Shown: positions 10,519 through 22,922 of the stretch, piece after piece | Layout of the letters: every line of letters begins with the position of its first letter | Position numbering within the stretch: the first letter of the stretch is position 1 | DNA from: Rostratula benghalensis | Lineage: Eukaryota; Chordata; Aves; Charadriiformes; Rostratulidae | Direction of reading: 5' to 3' | Assembly (NCBI GenBank): GCA_013399305.1 | Contig: VXAI01000114.1 | Span: forward strand, 2,355,000 to 2,418,999 | Length of the DNA: 64,000 nt | Translations under genes and position numbers: made by a program | Notes under the pieces: model-generated | What the model was told of the DNA's origin: nothing | Seen by the model: the letters and a program-made list of their open reading frames with translations, nothing else | Databases searched by the model: none

Positions 10519-12468
10519 ATGTTGATGTTCTCTTTGTCAGTGATGATCAAGCTTTTCTTCCAGTCGGATGCTTCTATTTGTCCGGAGAAATGTGACTGCC
10601 CTTCAAAAAATGCAATTCATTGCTCTGATCTCCCCGTAAAAGACATGGAATTGCTAAATCTGCCTCGTAACATGACGAGAATTCACATAAGGGACACCAA
10701 TGTAACCTATTTGCAAGACGTTTTTGCTGGGATGGTGGAACTGCAGCATCTTATCTTGTCTTCAAACAACATCTCTCTCATTTCACCGATGGCTTTTAAA
10801 GGCTTGAGAAAGCTAAAAGCCCTCAAGCTGCTAGATAATAAGCTGGTTGAACTTCCTGCAGGTGTGTTTGATGACATGGTACAGCTTCAGCAGCTGATCC
10901 TTAAAAATAACAGGTTAAAATCCATCAGAGAAAACCTGTTTGACAAACTAGCTAGCTTGGAGGAGCTTTTCTTGAACAAAAACCAAATGACGGCAATTCC
11001 TAGTGGCGTGCTGAGCAAACTTGCCAAACTCAAAGTACTGAACTTGTCAAGAAATCGTTTGGCAGCACTTCCCAGAAATATATTTAGAGCGTTAGCCAGA
11101 CTTGAGAAGCTGGTGTTATATTTTAACAGGCTGTCTTCAATAGAGTCTGGTATGTTTGATAGCCTGAAGGAGCTGCGGGAGCTCTTCCTGCATTCCAATA
11201 ACATCCAGTCCATCGCCCCTGATGCATTTCATTGTCTTCACAAACTGAGAAGCCTCACGCTCTCCAGAAACAGGCTTGAGGTTTTGCCTCCTGGACTCTT
11301 TCTGCATTTGCATGCCCTGTCTAAATTGACCTTGTACAGAAACCCACTGAAGTCTCTTCCAGAAGTTTTGTTTGGAGAAATGAGGCATCTTGGTAGCCTG
11401 TGGCTGTATCACACAAAGCTCTCAACAATACCCGATTTTGTGTTCAGTAACTTGACAAATTTGGAGCTTCTTGTGCTGAACTTCAATCCAGAGCTTAGCG
11501 TTCTTCCTAAGAATGTATTCAGTGGTCTGAATGAACTGCGGGGCCTGTCTCTGCATACAAGTAATATTTCCAGTCTGCCAGAGGGCATCTTCCTGAGCCT
11601 TCAGAAACTGCACAACATTTCACTTTACGATACAAGGCTTGAGGTTCTTCCTAGAAACCTCTTTTGTAATCTCAAGCACCTTCAGAAAGTTTACCTCAAT
11701 AGTACGAAGCTGCAGTCTCTCCCTGGAGATTTCTTTACTGCTTTACCTGAACTGCAAGAAGTCTTGCTTGATGACAACCCTTGGAAATGTGATTGCCAAA
11801 TTCTTGGCTTCCAGGAGTGGCTCCAGAAGAGCGTGGAGATAGTTAAGAACACACCGTCCCTAATGTGTGACAGCCCACTGGCACTACAGAATATTTCTCT
11901 TCTGGCTCTGACAGAGGACCACCTGAAGTGCCTGCCAGCCACAGCCATTACCTACCAGACTTTCAGCTCAACCTATTCCCTGACTTCGACTTCTCTTGTG
12001 AGGGAGCACTTAACATCATCTTGGGGGACTACTGAGGCAGCGGTGTCTGACCCGAACACCAGCACATCCACACCACATCCTCCCGCAACTCCAGGTTATA
12101 CCTATTCGCGTGTTGAAGATGTTGGGCAGCCTGGATTTCTTTCCTCAGATGTTTCAACCCAAACTTCTCCCAGTCTGACAGTAGAAAGCAGCAGTGTCAG
12201 AGGAACAGATTTGACAACTCTTGCCCAGTGGGACGAGCTGCCAGCCCGCAGGACTGCTAACCTCTATTTTAATACCAGAGCTGCTTATTGTCAGCTATTC
12301 TTGTGCCTTCACAGTTTGATTTTGGCACTCCAGACTCTAACCATCGTGCTCAGTCTGTATGTGATAGGTAAAACCAGGCAGCTCTTGCACTCCAGAAATG
12401 CTCCTGCTCAGCCTGTAGTTCTGATAAATTTTTTTAAGATAGACAATACCAGCCAAGGAGAGGATTAG
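10519..12468 (+). CDS. GP5: Platelet/thrombocyte glycoprotein V
   Basis: This single-exon frame of 649 codons encodes a type I membrane LRR protein of the GPIb-IX-V von Willebrand factor/thrombin receptor family. A hydrophobic signal (about residues 1-18) precedes an LRRNT cap with CPEKCDC. About 15 leucine-rich repeats follow, then an LRRCT cap at 418-471 (NPWKCDC). A Ser/Thr/Pro stalk spans about 472-590, one membrane helix about 593-617, and a 32-residue tail ends the protein. LTLSRNRLEVLPPGLF and VLFGEMRHL closely match mammalian GP5, as do the neighbours. The protein is longer than human GP5 (560), mainly in the stalk and tail. The acceptor AG at 10491-10492 implies an upstream noncoding exon. 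ATG 10525 is an alternative start that would keep the signal peptide. Codon use is AT-rich compared with the LRR genes to the right. Confidence 0.95.
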   Translation: MLMFSLSVMIKLFFQSDASICPEKCDCPSKNAIHCSDLPVKDMELLNLPRNMTRIHIRDTNVTYLQDVFAGMVELQHLILSSNNISLISPMAFKGLRKLKALKLLDNKLVELPAGVFDDMVQLQQLILKNNRLKSIRENLFDKLASLEELFLNKNQMTAIPSGVLSKLAKLKVLNLSRNRLAALPRNIFRALARLEKLVLYFNRLSSIESGMFDSLKELRELFLHSNNIQSIAPDAFHCLHKLRSLTLSRNRLEVLPPGLFLHLHALSKLTLYRNPLKSLPEVLFGEMRHLGSLWLYHTKLSTIPDFVFSNLTNLELLVLNFNPELSVLPKNVFSGLNELRGLSLHTSNISSLPEGIFLSLQKLHNISLYDTRLEVLPRNLFCNLKHLQKVYLNSTKLQSLPGDFFTALPELQEVLLDDNPWKCDCQILGFQEWLQKSVEIVKNTPSLMCDSPLALQNISLLALTEDHLKCLPATAITYQTFSSTYSLTSTSLVREHLTSSWGTTEAAVSDPNTSTSTPHPPATPGYTYSRVEDVGQPGFLSSDVSTQTSPSLTVESSSVRGTDLTTLAQWDELPARRTANLYFNTRAAYCQLFLCLHSLILALQTLTIVLSLYVIGKTRQLLHSRNAPAQPVVLINFFKIDNTSQGED

Positions 12469-12910
12469 AAGCACTGCTTTGGATGCATTTGGGCAGTGGA
12501 CACTTGATTTGGATATGGATTACAAACCTTCACAGCAAGAACCATACAGACCTTGTCTTTACAGCATAATGAGTGTGTGCTTTTATGTGCCTGACAGGGT
12601 TTGCCCAAAGTGGTTGTAATCACTGTGTGTTGCTGCAGCACTTGGTGCATGAGCCCAGAGGGAGAGTCAAAGAAAACCTGTGGTCACCTCTAAGTGTGTG
12701 CTACTGGTTTCCTGCTGCAGACTGGGGCCCTGTCCCTCCAGACACCACTTCCTTGGGTGGAAGTGGCATGGATGTAGGGCACCTGCATGGGAACCTTGCT
12801 TCAGCCCTGCTTTGGAGGTTACCTGTGGCACTCCAAATGCTGTTATGCCTTATACTGCCTGCAATGTTTTGTCTCCTTGTGGAGAAAATAAATGGTGGTT
12901 TTGGGAGGCG
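12469..12910 (+). other. GP5: GP5 3' UTR (predicted)
   Basis: This noncoding sequence runs from the GP5 stop to AATAAA at 12887-12892. Its length of about 0.44 kb is inferred from the signal only. Confidence 0.6.
12887..12892 (+). terminator. GP5: Polyadenylation signal, GP5
   Basis: The first canonical AATAAA after the GP5 stop, within GGAGAAAATAAATGG. Confidence 0.6.
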
Positions 12911-15900
12911 ATGGTGGAACAGACCTTTTAAAAAGGGGATGGGGACAGAATGATAAGGGGCAAGTGTCTTAATTTTTGCTTTCTGTCCTCAGCCCCTTTC
13001 CAGGACATAGCAGGAGGAAGGAGTGATATTTAAATCTAACAGTGCTTTCCTTTAGCTTCAGCAGAGCAAGATAAGCAAGATGCTGGGCTAGGGAGTATAA
13101 TCTTGGACGTGTGTTGCTGTTTGGTTTGTTTTTTTGGAAATTTTGTAACATTACTACAACTCTGAATTTTAAGTAAACATTTTCATCCTTAAACTTTGCC
13201 CAGTGTTGTGAAAAGCGAGGTGTTACTCACTGCCTGTTGGAGTGAGTCTTGGAACCACAGCACCAGGCAGACGCTCGGGAGCACAGCTTGATCTCCAGAG
13301 GAGTGTTGCTGGTATGAGAGCTCCACTGGGAGAGAAGGGGATGGTCTCTCCTGGGCATGCAGCAAAGCACAGGCGTGCAGCACAGTGGGAGGGAGTCTGC
13401 CTGAACCCAGGGCCCTGAAGTGCTGCCACCTTTCCTGAAGTTGGCTGGGGAATGTATGTATCCCTGTCAAATTTTGGTGTGCAGTACCATATGTGGTCCT
13501 ATTCAGCCTCAGTACTTTTTACCTTTTCTTATTCCATAGCATTACTCCCTGACTTCCAGCTTGTTCAAGTGTTGGTATGTGAATGCAGATCCAAGACATT
13601 CGTGTGGGTTTTGGTCTTCATATCAAAGTGGTTTTGAATGTTTTGAATGATACAAGTGTTTTAGTTTGTAAGTAGACTGGTAGCTGTCAGACTGCATGTG
13701 CTTCTTTGGTAGCTCTTGAATTGAACTGCTAGTTTTTATCTCAATTACATGACTGACTGTGTTCTTAAAAGCTCTAATGTGCTCAGAAGCCTAAGGCTGG
13801 ATTAAAGAGCCCCTGGATGTGATTCTTTGTCTGCTCGGGTGTTGAGACCCTGTGCTCTAGGTGTCCTTTTGTAGCCTTACTGACTTTCTAACTGTTGAGG
13901 TCTCTGGGTGGCCTCAAAATAGCACCTTACAAGCCAGAGATGAAGAGAGCTTGGATTTGCTGCAGGTTTTTGGAGTATTCCCTGGTGTTGGCTACTCTGG
14001 GCAATGAGAATAAACTGGACTCCATTGGTTCAGGGTGCTCTGCTGCTTGACTTGAATTCCTTTTCTAGGCTGTGAAAAGAGTCAATGTGCTTCTGTGGTG
14101 TTAAATAGCCATTGTCTTGCTGGTGAGGTTTAACAAAACTTAGCAAACCTGGCTAAATGGTAGTTAGAGCCCTCTCTAAAGGAGAAATATGAGTCACTAC
14201 TGTTGGTGCAAAGCAAACAGGACTGGATTCATTGATAGAAGCTCCAGAATACATATTGTAATGTAGTTAAGATAGAAGCATGAAATGAACATGAAGCTTT
14301 CTTGGTGGTGGTTCTGTTGTTACACGCTAGTGCTTTAAAGGAGGTGGTTATGACAAATTTAGGTTTTTGATTGGAGAGCTGTAATGACCACTTAGTGCTG
14401 TGCCAGCTCCAGTGCTGTCGTACTGGTGCCACGCAAGCATCTGCTCACAGCAGGCAGGAGATAAATATCATGTGGACTCACGAGGGAATTGTTTTACAAA
14501 CGCAGCTGGCTGTTGTTTGCCCCAGTGAGGCACTGAAGAACCACACTCATGGCTACAGGAACTCAAACTCACGCTGTCTGATCTGTAAGAAAAAGCAGCA
14601 ATTTGGTTGCCATATGGGTGTACAATACTGTGATGCCCAACCTCTGGAAGAGCATGGAGTCAGCACCAGCTGCCAGCTTTGTGAGCCCTCCTTTCGTCAT
14701 CCTAGCCCCATAGTGGGGCTGGCTGGGTCTCTGTGTGGCTCCCTTGGCTCCCCTTGGGCAGTTGGGGCTTTGGCTCATGGCTGCATACGGACAGGTGCTG
14801 GGAAGAGGAGGAGGAGGAGGGTGACTTGTCTTTACGTGCTGTCATTGGGCTTTCCCCGCACTGAGCCAGACCAGACTGGGAAGTGAAGTCAGCAGACAAC
14901 AAAAGCCTGGAGCAATAAGGGCCTGGAGTGTTTTACTAACCCTTCCTCTGAGGTGTCCTGTTTTCAGCTGCTTCTGATTCATTGCTTGCTGCCCAGCAGA
15001 GCTCAGCCCTTCCTGCAAAATTCCCTGGCCTGGGAAATCCAGGGATATGCTTATTTATATCCTGTCTCCGTTTTGCTGTGTTTCCAGGTCAGCGTGACAG
15101 TGGCTTTGGCAGGGGGGAGGGCTCCTCGGACTATTTATGGGCAGCACTTCCTTGCTGCTGTCCTGTGGCACCCATGGCTTGCCATTGCCAGTTCTATTGG
15201 CAAGGGTTTCCCCAGCCCCTGCAGCCTGTTCCTCCATGATCTACTGCCTGACCTTCCCCAGCAGGCTGGGTTTGGGGGGGGGACAGTGGGCTGGAAAAGC
15301 TGGAGGTGTCTAATCCCTGGTCCTGGAGTTCCCTGCTGGTGGGAAAAGGATGGATGCAAAGTGTCTCTGCAGTCAGTGGCTGAGGGGATCAGCTTCATGT
15401 CCTCGGCTCTTGTACGGGATGCAGAGAGTCTGTTAACAGCCCCCCCGTGTTAGCCAGACCTCTCAGCCCAGGAGCTGCCTCCGGGGCTGCATCCTAGTCC
15501 GGGAGTGCTTGGGGTACGGCACCAAGGCAGCTGAGCTAAGGGTCTTCTCTAACTCCCTTGGTTCTCACACACTTCTTCCTGTGGCAGTTGCTCCTGCTCT
15601 CTTTGCTTCAGGAAATCCTGGAGCAGTGGGAGCTCTGACACCCTGTGCCAGGCCATGGAGAACACAGCAGTGATGTCTCTGCAGGTGCCACTCTCCTTTG
15701 CTTGTCAGGACTTCAGTGCCCAGTGTCCCTGAAGAGCATGGTGATGAGAAGGGAATTAACTGCTGCCTTAAGTGCTGGCAGCTCTCTGCCTGCAGAAACC
15801 CTTCCAAGCCACCAGTACCCATGTCCTGTGCTTGTGTCCCTGGTGTCTGTGCTTTCCATCTCACCTCTCTCACAAGCAGACAGTAGCTGCTGGAGGGCCC

Positions 15901-18900
15901 TTGTTGCTGCTTGCAGAGGGGAGTGAGCTCAGGGAGGTGCCTACTTAAAGTAGCTCAGCCCTCCAGCAGCAAGATCAGAGCCTGCACCTTGGGTCTCTCC
16001 TCTCCCCATGTCAAACAGAAACCTGGTGATGGCAAATGTGCTTGCAGAAGAGACCCAGCAGTGCTTCATGGTTCAGGAATGTGTGAGGCTGCTGGCTGCA
16101 AGGCAGGAGCTCTGGGATCTTCTGCCTGATGTTACAGAGCATTGGCCGTGTCTGCTCTGTGCTTCCGACCAGCACATCTCGCCTGGGGAAGCTGATTCAG
16201 CAGCTGTGATTTCGGAGTGTGGCATTTCCTAGGGATAACAGAATAGCTGAGAGGAGACACAGCCAAAGGCACGTACCCATGGGACAAGACTGGAGTTGTG
16301 TTTACAAACTGATCAGGAGGTCTGAAGTTCCTGCTTTGCCCAGAGATGGGCCACCTATGGAGGTATTATGCTTCTGCATTCCTAGCTGGAGTTAGAGTCC
16401 ACATCCCCTCCCCTCCTGGGTGTTTTTGGGGCAGATAAGCCCCGGCAAAGCCTACCATGGGCCATAGTGGGTGAGTGCCATTCCAGCAGTACTGGGAGAC
16501 ATCCCGCCACCTCTTGTGCAATCACTGCTGTAGGACTGTGGCGTTTCCCTGACGTGCCAGGCTTCCAGCTGTGCCTTTGTGTCTGTCTCCATGAAAAAAG
16601 CCCAGGGCAGGGAGCCAGCAGTGGCGCCGCCGCCTGCTCTGTGCTCCGCTGCACTTCCCCTGGCCCTGGGGAGAGATGGGGCCCCTTTCCCTTGAGGTGC
16701 CGGGAAGGGGTCCCTGGGGCTCTCCCTGGTGCCGGGGGCCGGAGATGAAGCTGGTCCAGCAAACACCTCGTGGTACATGAGCAGGGACCTCCACCGTTGC
16801 CTCCCGCTCCAGCCGGTCCTTCCCCCTCTCTCAGAGCTCACATCGGACAAACTCTTTCCGCTTTGGATTATCTCTCCAGGCGGACTTGGCCACAAGCCCC
16901 ACATTCCTTCCAGCCTAGCCCGGCCCTGAGCCCACGCCAAACCCTGTGCCTTGCTGCTATCGCTCAGGGCTCGGGCCAAGGCCAAGCCTGGAGGAGACAT
17001 TTCTGCTGGCCAGGTGAGCCCTGCTGGTGCTTGAGTTCTTAAATGCCATTTTTGTGGAGCTCGAGGAGAGTTGTTGTGGGTTTTTGGATGGAGTTTAGCC
17101 TGACAGCCATCCCTGCTGCCATTCCTGGAGGTACCAGGGCTGCTGCTCCTTCCCAAAGCTCCCACCCTGCACTTGTACTTCCCCAGGGAAGGCAAGATGT
17201 GTCCCTCTGCCTGAGCCCGGATGCAGATGGGGCATCCAGTAGCCATGAGCAGTGAGGCAGCCCTGGCTCTGTTTCCAGTAGGAAGTTGAGAAAACCATGG
17301 GTACTGGATCACTGGGTCCATGGAGGAGGTCTCTGGTTTGGGGCTGGGAGTGTGTATGGTGGGGAAGGGGCAGCTGGTGCCTCTCTGATGGCTGGGACGG
17401 TGGCCCAGCACTGGTCTGCAAGGACTAAGGCATCTTCCTTCACCCCTCAGCTGTGGCTTGAGTTTACGTGTTCTGCTCTACAGCTCAAGCACAGAGGTGT
17501 CCCACCCCACCCCCTGCCCGTGCTGGAGCACCGAGGAGACCCCCTCCCCTGGCCCCCAGCCCTCCACCCTCCTCCCCCACTCCAGAAGAGCAGAGTTTGG
17601 CCTGATGCCCTGGCCAGCTGGTCTCTGTGAGCACTGGAGGCCACCATGGGGGGTTTCTCATAGAGTGATGGGCACTTTGCAGCAGTGCAAAATAATTGCG
17701 GGGCTGTCCCTGCGCCGGGTGGTGGGCAGTGGCAGGTCCTGGGGGAGTCACATCCCTCGCAGAGGTGACAATTCAGCTGGTGTTTTGGGGGGAGCCGGGC
17801 TGTGCAGCAGTGCAGCGAGGGCGAGCGTGCTCAGCTGTTTGGCAGATGAGCAATGCACAATCCTGTCCAAGCCCACAAGCTGCTAATTTTAGCAATTACA
17901 TGGATTTTTCCAAGCAGCCTCGAGTCCCTTGGTGATTCAGAGCCTTTTGGCTTTGCTGCACCCACCACTTCGGCTGTGAGGACGCTCTGGAGGTGTGCCA
18001 GCACGGGGGAACCTGGGACTGTCCCCCTGTCCAGGAGCAAGGCTGACCCCCCCCAAAAATAGGTGATGCTGTTGTGCTGGGGTTCCTGGGACCTCCCGGG
18101 CTGGTGGTGTTATGGGGCTGAGCTCAGCATAGGGGAGCACCAGGGCTTGTGCAAGAGGTCACAGGACAGACGGGAGCCCTGGTGGGGCTGAGATCCCAGG
18201 CTGTGTTAAATGAAATAAATTTGGAGAGTGTGGCCAAGGGTTGCCTGCTCCCAGGCTCTGGGAACCCCAGGCAGCGTTACGTCAAAGCTCAGGGGGTAAC
18301 TCTAGCTGGGACCACTTGACACAGCACCTCCAGCCCTCCTGTGGGCTCAGCAGCACATGGGGAAAAGCCTGAAGAAAGGGCTGGGGGCTCTCGGGTGTAA
18401 GGGCTGGGCTGCAGCAGCACCACACAGTTGCTTTCCCCTGCACAGCGGAGTTTGGCCACTGCCTTTGGTTGAGGAATCAGAAAATGGTGCTTGTGCAGGC
18501 AGCAGATGGAGAAGAGGGCTGGAGCTCTGGGAGAAGGAGCCACCTCACCCAGCACAGCTGTGATCCCCAGGTTTTGCTGCCTTTTGTCCCCTTAGAAGGG
18601 CAGGGACACAGCAGTGACTCCATACCATCCCGAGCTTGGTCGAAGCAGCAGGGGTGGTGCAGTTCAGCTTGGCTGGAGGTGGGGAATGTCCCCAGGAGCA
18701 CTGCTGGACCCAGACGCTTTACCATGGTGTGAGGTTTGTTCTGCTCCCTCCAGCACCGTGGGAGCTCTCAGCTGCGCGGAGCAGACTCCTTCTGCAAAAC
18801 ACTTATCTCACCCTCGGTCACATCCACGGTCTCCGGGAGCTGCCTCTCCCCTCCAGGTGCGTGGAGTCTGTGCTGCTGTCCCAGGCTCCCACACCCTCTG

Positions 18901-21180
18901 CTCCCCTCCCTCGCCCGTAGCCCGGGGCCAGCTCCTGTGCGCTCACCCCCGGGAGCGGCTCCCTCTCCCGCTGCGGGTGCGGTGCCGGGGCTTGTGCCGT
19001 TACAGAGCTTTATTTTTAGGGATGTCTTGAAAACAGACTCATCCGCCCCAACCGGGGGCTGGAGCCAGGTTCCCGGGGCTTGGGTAGAGGCAGCTGGATT
19101 TTTGGCAGGGCTGTTACCTGGTCGCCCTGTGTGGCCATGGGGTCCACAACCTGATCATTCCCTCCTGGGGGACAGGGTGTCTGAGGGTAACCTCCCCTGC
19201 TACCTCTGCTCCCCCCTGCCTGGGGCAGCGCTGCTTGGAAGGAGCTGAGCCCGACATTCCTCTGTTGCATTGGGCTTGGGGTGGTGGTTTTTTGGAAGCC
19301 CTGGGGTTTAATTTCTGTGTAGCCTTGCTGAAAAGCCGTGTGCTTCTGGGGTGAGTCAGAGCAGGCAGGAGCCCAGCAGGGCTGTCCCTGGCAGCGGGCA
19401 GACAGAGCTGGCGATAAAGGGGTGATGAGGCTCTTGTGCCAGGGCGGGAGGCAGCGGGCAGCTCCCAAGCCCACAGCCTGATCTCCAGCTGCATTGCTGT
19501 CGAGGAAGGGCGGGGGGGGGGAGGAACAACAGATATTTTGGGAATGACAGTGCTGGGAAAATGTGCTATGTCAATAGAGTGCGAGCTAAGGAACTTATGA
19601 GTGGTGTTTTCAAAATGCCCCTTCTCCATGCCCAAATTCCTGGGCTTTGCCCCAGGAACAGCCAAGGAGTGTGGCTGAGGGGTAGTCCCAGTCCCTGTGC
19701 CTGGCTGGGGAGGGGTCCATGGCCATCCATCATGTCCCACAGCAGCCAGGCCCATAGCAGTCAGACACCATTGGTGGCAGTTGAGGTCCCACTCCCTACA
19801 CTCTTCCCACGATCCCTGTGCTGCCTTCTGAGTCTGGAGTTCTGAAACTCCTCTCTCTGTCCCCACACTCTTGTTTATCCTGGTCTGATCTCCGCTTTTA
19901 ACAGGGTCCCTATCCCCTGCAGAGCCCTGCACCCTCCCACCCCTCCTGGGAACAGAGCTGGCCTTCCTCACTCTTCTCTGGTGGCAGCCCCATCCTGTTT
20001 GCATATTGAGCAGCTCATTAGTGTTGGCTGGGACCTAAGCAGGGGCTGCTGTGGCTGGCGGAAACATGGGTGGGCTGAGACAAGATTAGATGTGGTCAGG
20101 GAAATTCTAGCTGCCCCATGGTTAGCACGGGGCTGCTCTGGCTCCAGGAAGCCCAAAGGGGCCACACACACCAGCACTCCTTAGCTGCTTCCTTCCAAAC
20201 ATCCATTCCCCACGGCTGCTGGACTGGGGCTGCCCAGGAGAGGTGGGCAAGGGGGGAGACCTGTGGTGGGGACCAAGGGTCCTCCCATGCACCTTTGTGA
20301 GCTGGAGAGGGCAGGGTAGGGGTGGTAGCAGCACCCTGAATGAGTGGATGGGATGGGGTTTTGCCCCGATTCCCAAACACCCGTGGGTGCTGGGCTCCAT
20401 CACCCACGTGTCAGGGCTGCTGAGAATGAAGAGGGAGGTGGCAGCATGTGCTGCTTTGGGGCTGCAAGGCTGCCTGCAATCAGCATGGAGGGGGTTTCTC
20501 AGTGCACAGGCAATGCTGGTGGGAGATGCTCTGGCTTGCTGAGGGCTTTCTGAAGCAGCCTGGACTCTGGCTGGCATCTGCAGCGTCACTGCCCCCTGCT
20601 TGGTGGCCACTTCATGGCACCTCCAGCCCCCTCAGGTGGTGCTTGCAGGTGCCTGGCCAGTTTGCATCTCCTGTCCAGGGGCATGAATGAGAGCTGGAAC
20701 CTGGAGCAGGGTCACTGTCCTGGGGGGGCTGCATGGGTGGGCAGCCCTGGGCTGGGGGCAAGACCAGAGGTCCTGATGATTGCAGGGGCTGTAGCAGGGA
20801 TGCAAGTCCTGTGTGTGTGCTGAGGTGATGCCATGGAGAATTCCCAGTGGGAATGCATGACAGCGGAGGGCAGGATTGTGCCTTGGCACTTGGCTTTGTC
20901 TCTCCTGTCCCCATGGGTTGGGGCAGCCAGCTGTGTCCCACCCGGGGACCAGGAGGATCCCATGGCCGAGCTGCTGCCCAGATGCTGGCTGATGCGAGCA
21001 GCCTGTTTGTGGGGGCATCTGCTTGTCTTCAAACAAGAGCACTGGGGTTCAGGAGAGGGAAGCCCAAACCTCCCCTCTTGAGACGCTCGGTCTGTTTGCC
21101 GAGGAAATCGGAATTGGAAGCAGCTCTGCTCCAGCGCTTTCCCTAACCCCGGCGCTGCCCCTGTGCTGATTCATTGATTT
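12911..21180. other. GP5-LRRC15 intergenic region
   Basis: No gene is supportable here. Composition shifts from AT-rich to GC-rich around 13-15 kb. Many 60-300-codon open frames on both strands between 14 and 21 kb arise from GC-rich composition. They show no recognisable domain, repeat or splice structure. G- and C-runs occur (for example 19509-19521), but no transposon was recognised. Confidence 0.6.
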
Positions 21181-21187
21181 GGACGGG

Positions 21188-21195
21188 TTATATAC
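21188..21195 (+). promoter_or_regulatory. LRRC15: TATA box of LRRC15 promoter (predicted)
   Basis: GGGTTATATACTGGG is a good TATA element about 90 bp before a strong splice donor (21281, GTAAGT). Transcription would start near 21220. The arrangement fits a noncoding first exon spliced to the coding exon of LRRC15. It is inferred from sequence only. Confidence 0.6.
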
Positions 21196-21219
21196 TGGGA
21201 GGGGAAGCATGAACCACAC

Positions 21220-21280
21220 TCGGCTCTCTTGCCAGCACAGAGCTGTGCTCGCTCGGCACTTGCGGCTGCAGGACACTTGG
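21220..21280 (+). other. LRRC15: LRRC15 noncoding first exon (predicted)
   Basis: A short segment lies between the inferred start site and a consensus donor (CACTTGG followed by GTAAGTCTG). It contains no useful ATG. The intron would be 21281-22917, ending in CTTTGTTGTTGTTGCAG. The 5' edge is approximate. Confidence 0.55.
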
Positions 21281-22917
21281 GTAAGTCTGCTCTCTGCTAC
21301 TGCCCCTGTGAGCGGCCCCGGGCAGCTCCAGGGGCAGCTCTGAGGGGTGGTGGTGGGATCTGCATGTTCAGCACCTTTTGATGGAGATGTTTGCCTTGCA
21401 AACGTTCTCTGACTAACTGAGCCCACTTGGGCATTGTAGGAGCTGAAATAGTTACATAGGCAATGTGTCTTAAATAATAACCCATAAAGAAAATCAAGGG
21501 GGGCAAAGTATCACCTAGGGGGGCTGAGGGTGGGAGCAGTGGGATAAGGGGCTGAGCAATAGGGAATATTCAGCCTCTTGGTCTGTAAGTTCTTTGTCCC
21601 TAGAAGAAAAGAGGAGATAAACTGGTTTCAGCTGCCTTTCCTGAAGGGTGCTCCAGCTTGGATGCTCCCTCAGCCGCCTTACCGGGGAGTGACATGAGTG
21701 GGGCTTTTGATGTGCAGAGCATTTGGGGAAGTTTATAAATGGCTTGCTATAAACAAAGCTGTTCTTGGATGCAGATTGTTTCCATATGGGAAACATAAAC
21801 TGCGCTGGCTTGAGGAGGGTTCCTCCCTCCCTGCTGGAGAGCAAGCGCGTTCCCTGGATGGAGCACGGGGTGGAGGGCAGGAGCTGTGCCCCAGCACCCT
21901 GAGGTGCTGTGCCAGCTGGGAGGCTGTGCCCAGACCCCTGTGCTGCTGGACTTGCCCATCTGCTGAGCTGTGCTTGGGGCTGGAGGGAGTCAGGAGGTTT
22001 TCTCCTTACCTTGTGCCTCTCAAAGTTTTTAGCAGGCAGTTGCTCCATGCCAGCCTGGCATGTGGCTGCTCCTTTGATCTATGGAGAAGGCAAAACTTTC
22101 AGGCCACTGGAGAGAGGAGAGGGTGGCTGTGCCTGTGGAGTGATGAAGGACCTTGCTGTAAAGCTCTCACTCCTCTTAGGCTCCAGGGCTCCCCTGGACA
22201 CTACCCCTGAACCACCCACCCTGCGTGCGGGTACCTGCACTGAACAGCCTGCTCTCATGGCCCAAGTCAGCCAGAGATGAGACCTTCTGCTAGGGGTGGG
22301 GGGCAGACAGGGCCACCCCAGCACCCAGCATGGGCTGGGGAGCTGGCAGAGGGTCCAGCTGACCTGGGCTCCTGCAGGACTGGAACTAAAACACACCTGG
22401 GTAGAGGGCGCCAGCACTGCTCTTGGCTCTGCAACAGGAGCTCTTGCTGCTGGGAAGAGCCAGGATAGTGCTGCAGGGGGGAGTACCTTCTTCCCAGCAT
22501 CCCTGGGACCTGCTCAGTTGTGGGTGCTGTGGGCTGGCTCCAGTGAAGCTCTTGGCTGTTGGGTGGTGCTGGGAGCCAGTGGCACTGGTAGCAGCTCACC
22601 ATGGCCACTGCAAAACAGGAAACCACCATGCTCCTGGCTGCTGGAGGGGCAGAGAGAGGGGGATGCCAGGCATGCCACTAATAGCTGTGGTATGGCAGCC
22701 AGGCACCGCAGCTCCTGGCTCTGTCCTGCTCCGCACTCTCGCCTGGGCTATGCCCAGCCCTGCCTGCCCCCCACCTTCCTCACCTGCCCTCCTCTGCTGT
22801 GCTGGGAGCAGGAGTGTGTCCATATTTGGTGGTCTTTTTCCAGGGAGAAAGCAGCATCCATCACTGGGGGATTGGGAATCACAGGGACTGAACCCTCCCC
22901 CTTTGTTGTTGTTGCAG
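21281..22917 (+). other. LRRC15: LRRC15 intron 1 (predicted)
   Basis: This GC-rich noncoding intron lies between the predicted first exon and the coding exon. The open frame that runs into LRRC15 from 22296 is an accidental upstream extension. It lacks a signal peptide and crosses the acceptor at 22916-22917. Confidence 0.55.
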
Positions 22918-22922
22918 GCTCA

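Noticed and set aside
16452..17411. 319-codon minus-strand frame
   Set aside because: Compositionally biased (Pro, Ser, Gly, Arg) as expected of GC-rich noncoding DNA, with overlapping frames on both strands and no domain.
19114..20004. 296-codon minus-strand frame
   Set aside because: GC-rich random frame with no signal, repeat or splice support.
22296..22922. 209-codon in-frame extension upstream of LRRC15
   Set aside because: It crosses a strong splice acceptor at 22916-22917, lacks LRR or signal features, and the ATG at 22923 opens a proper signal peptide.
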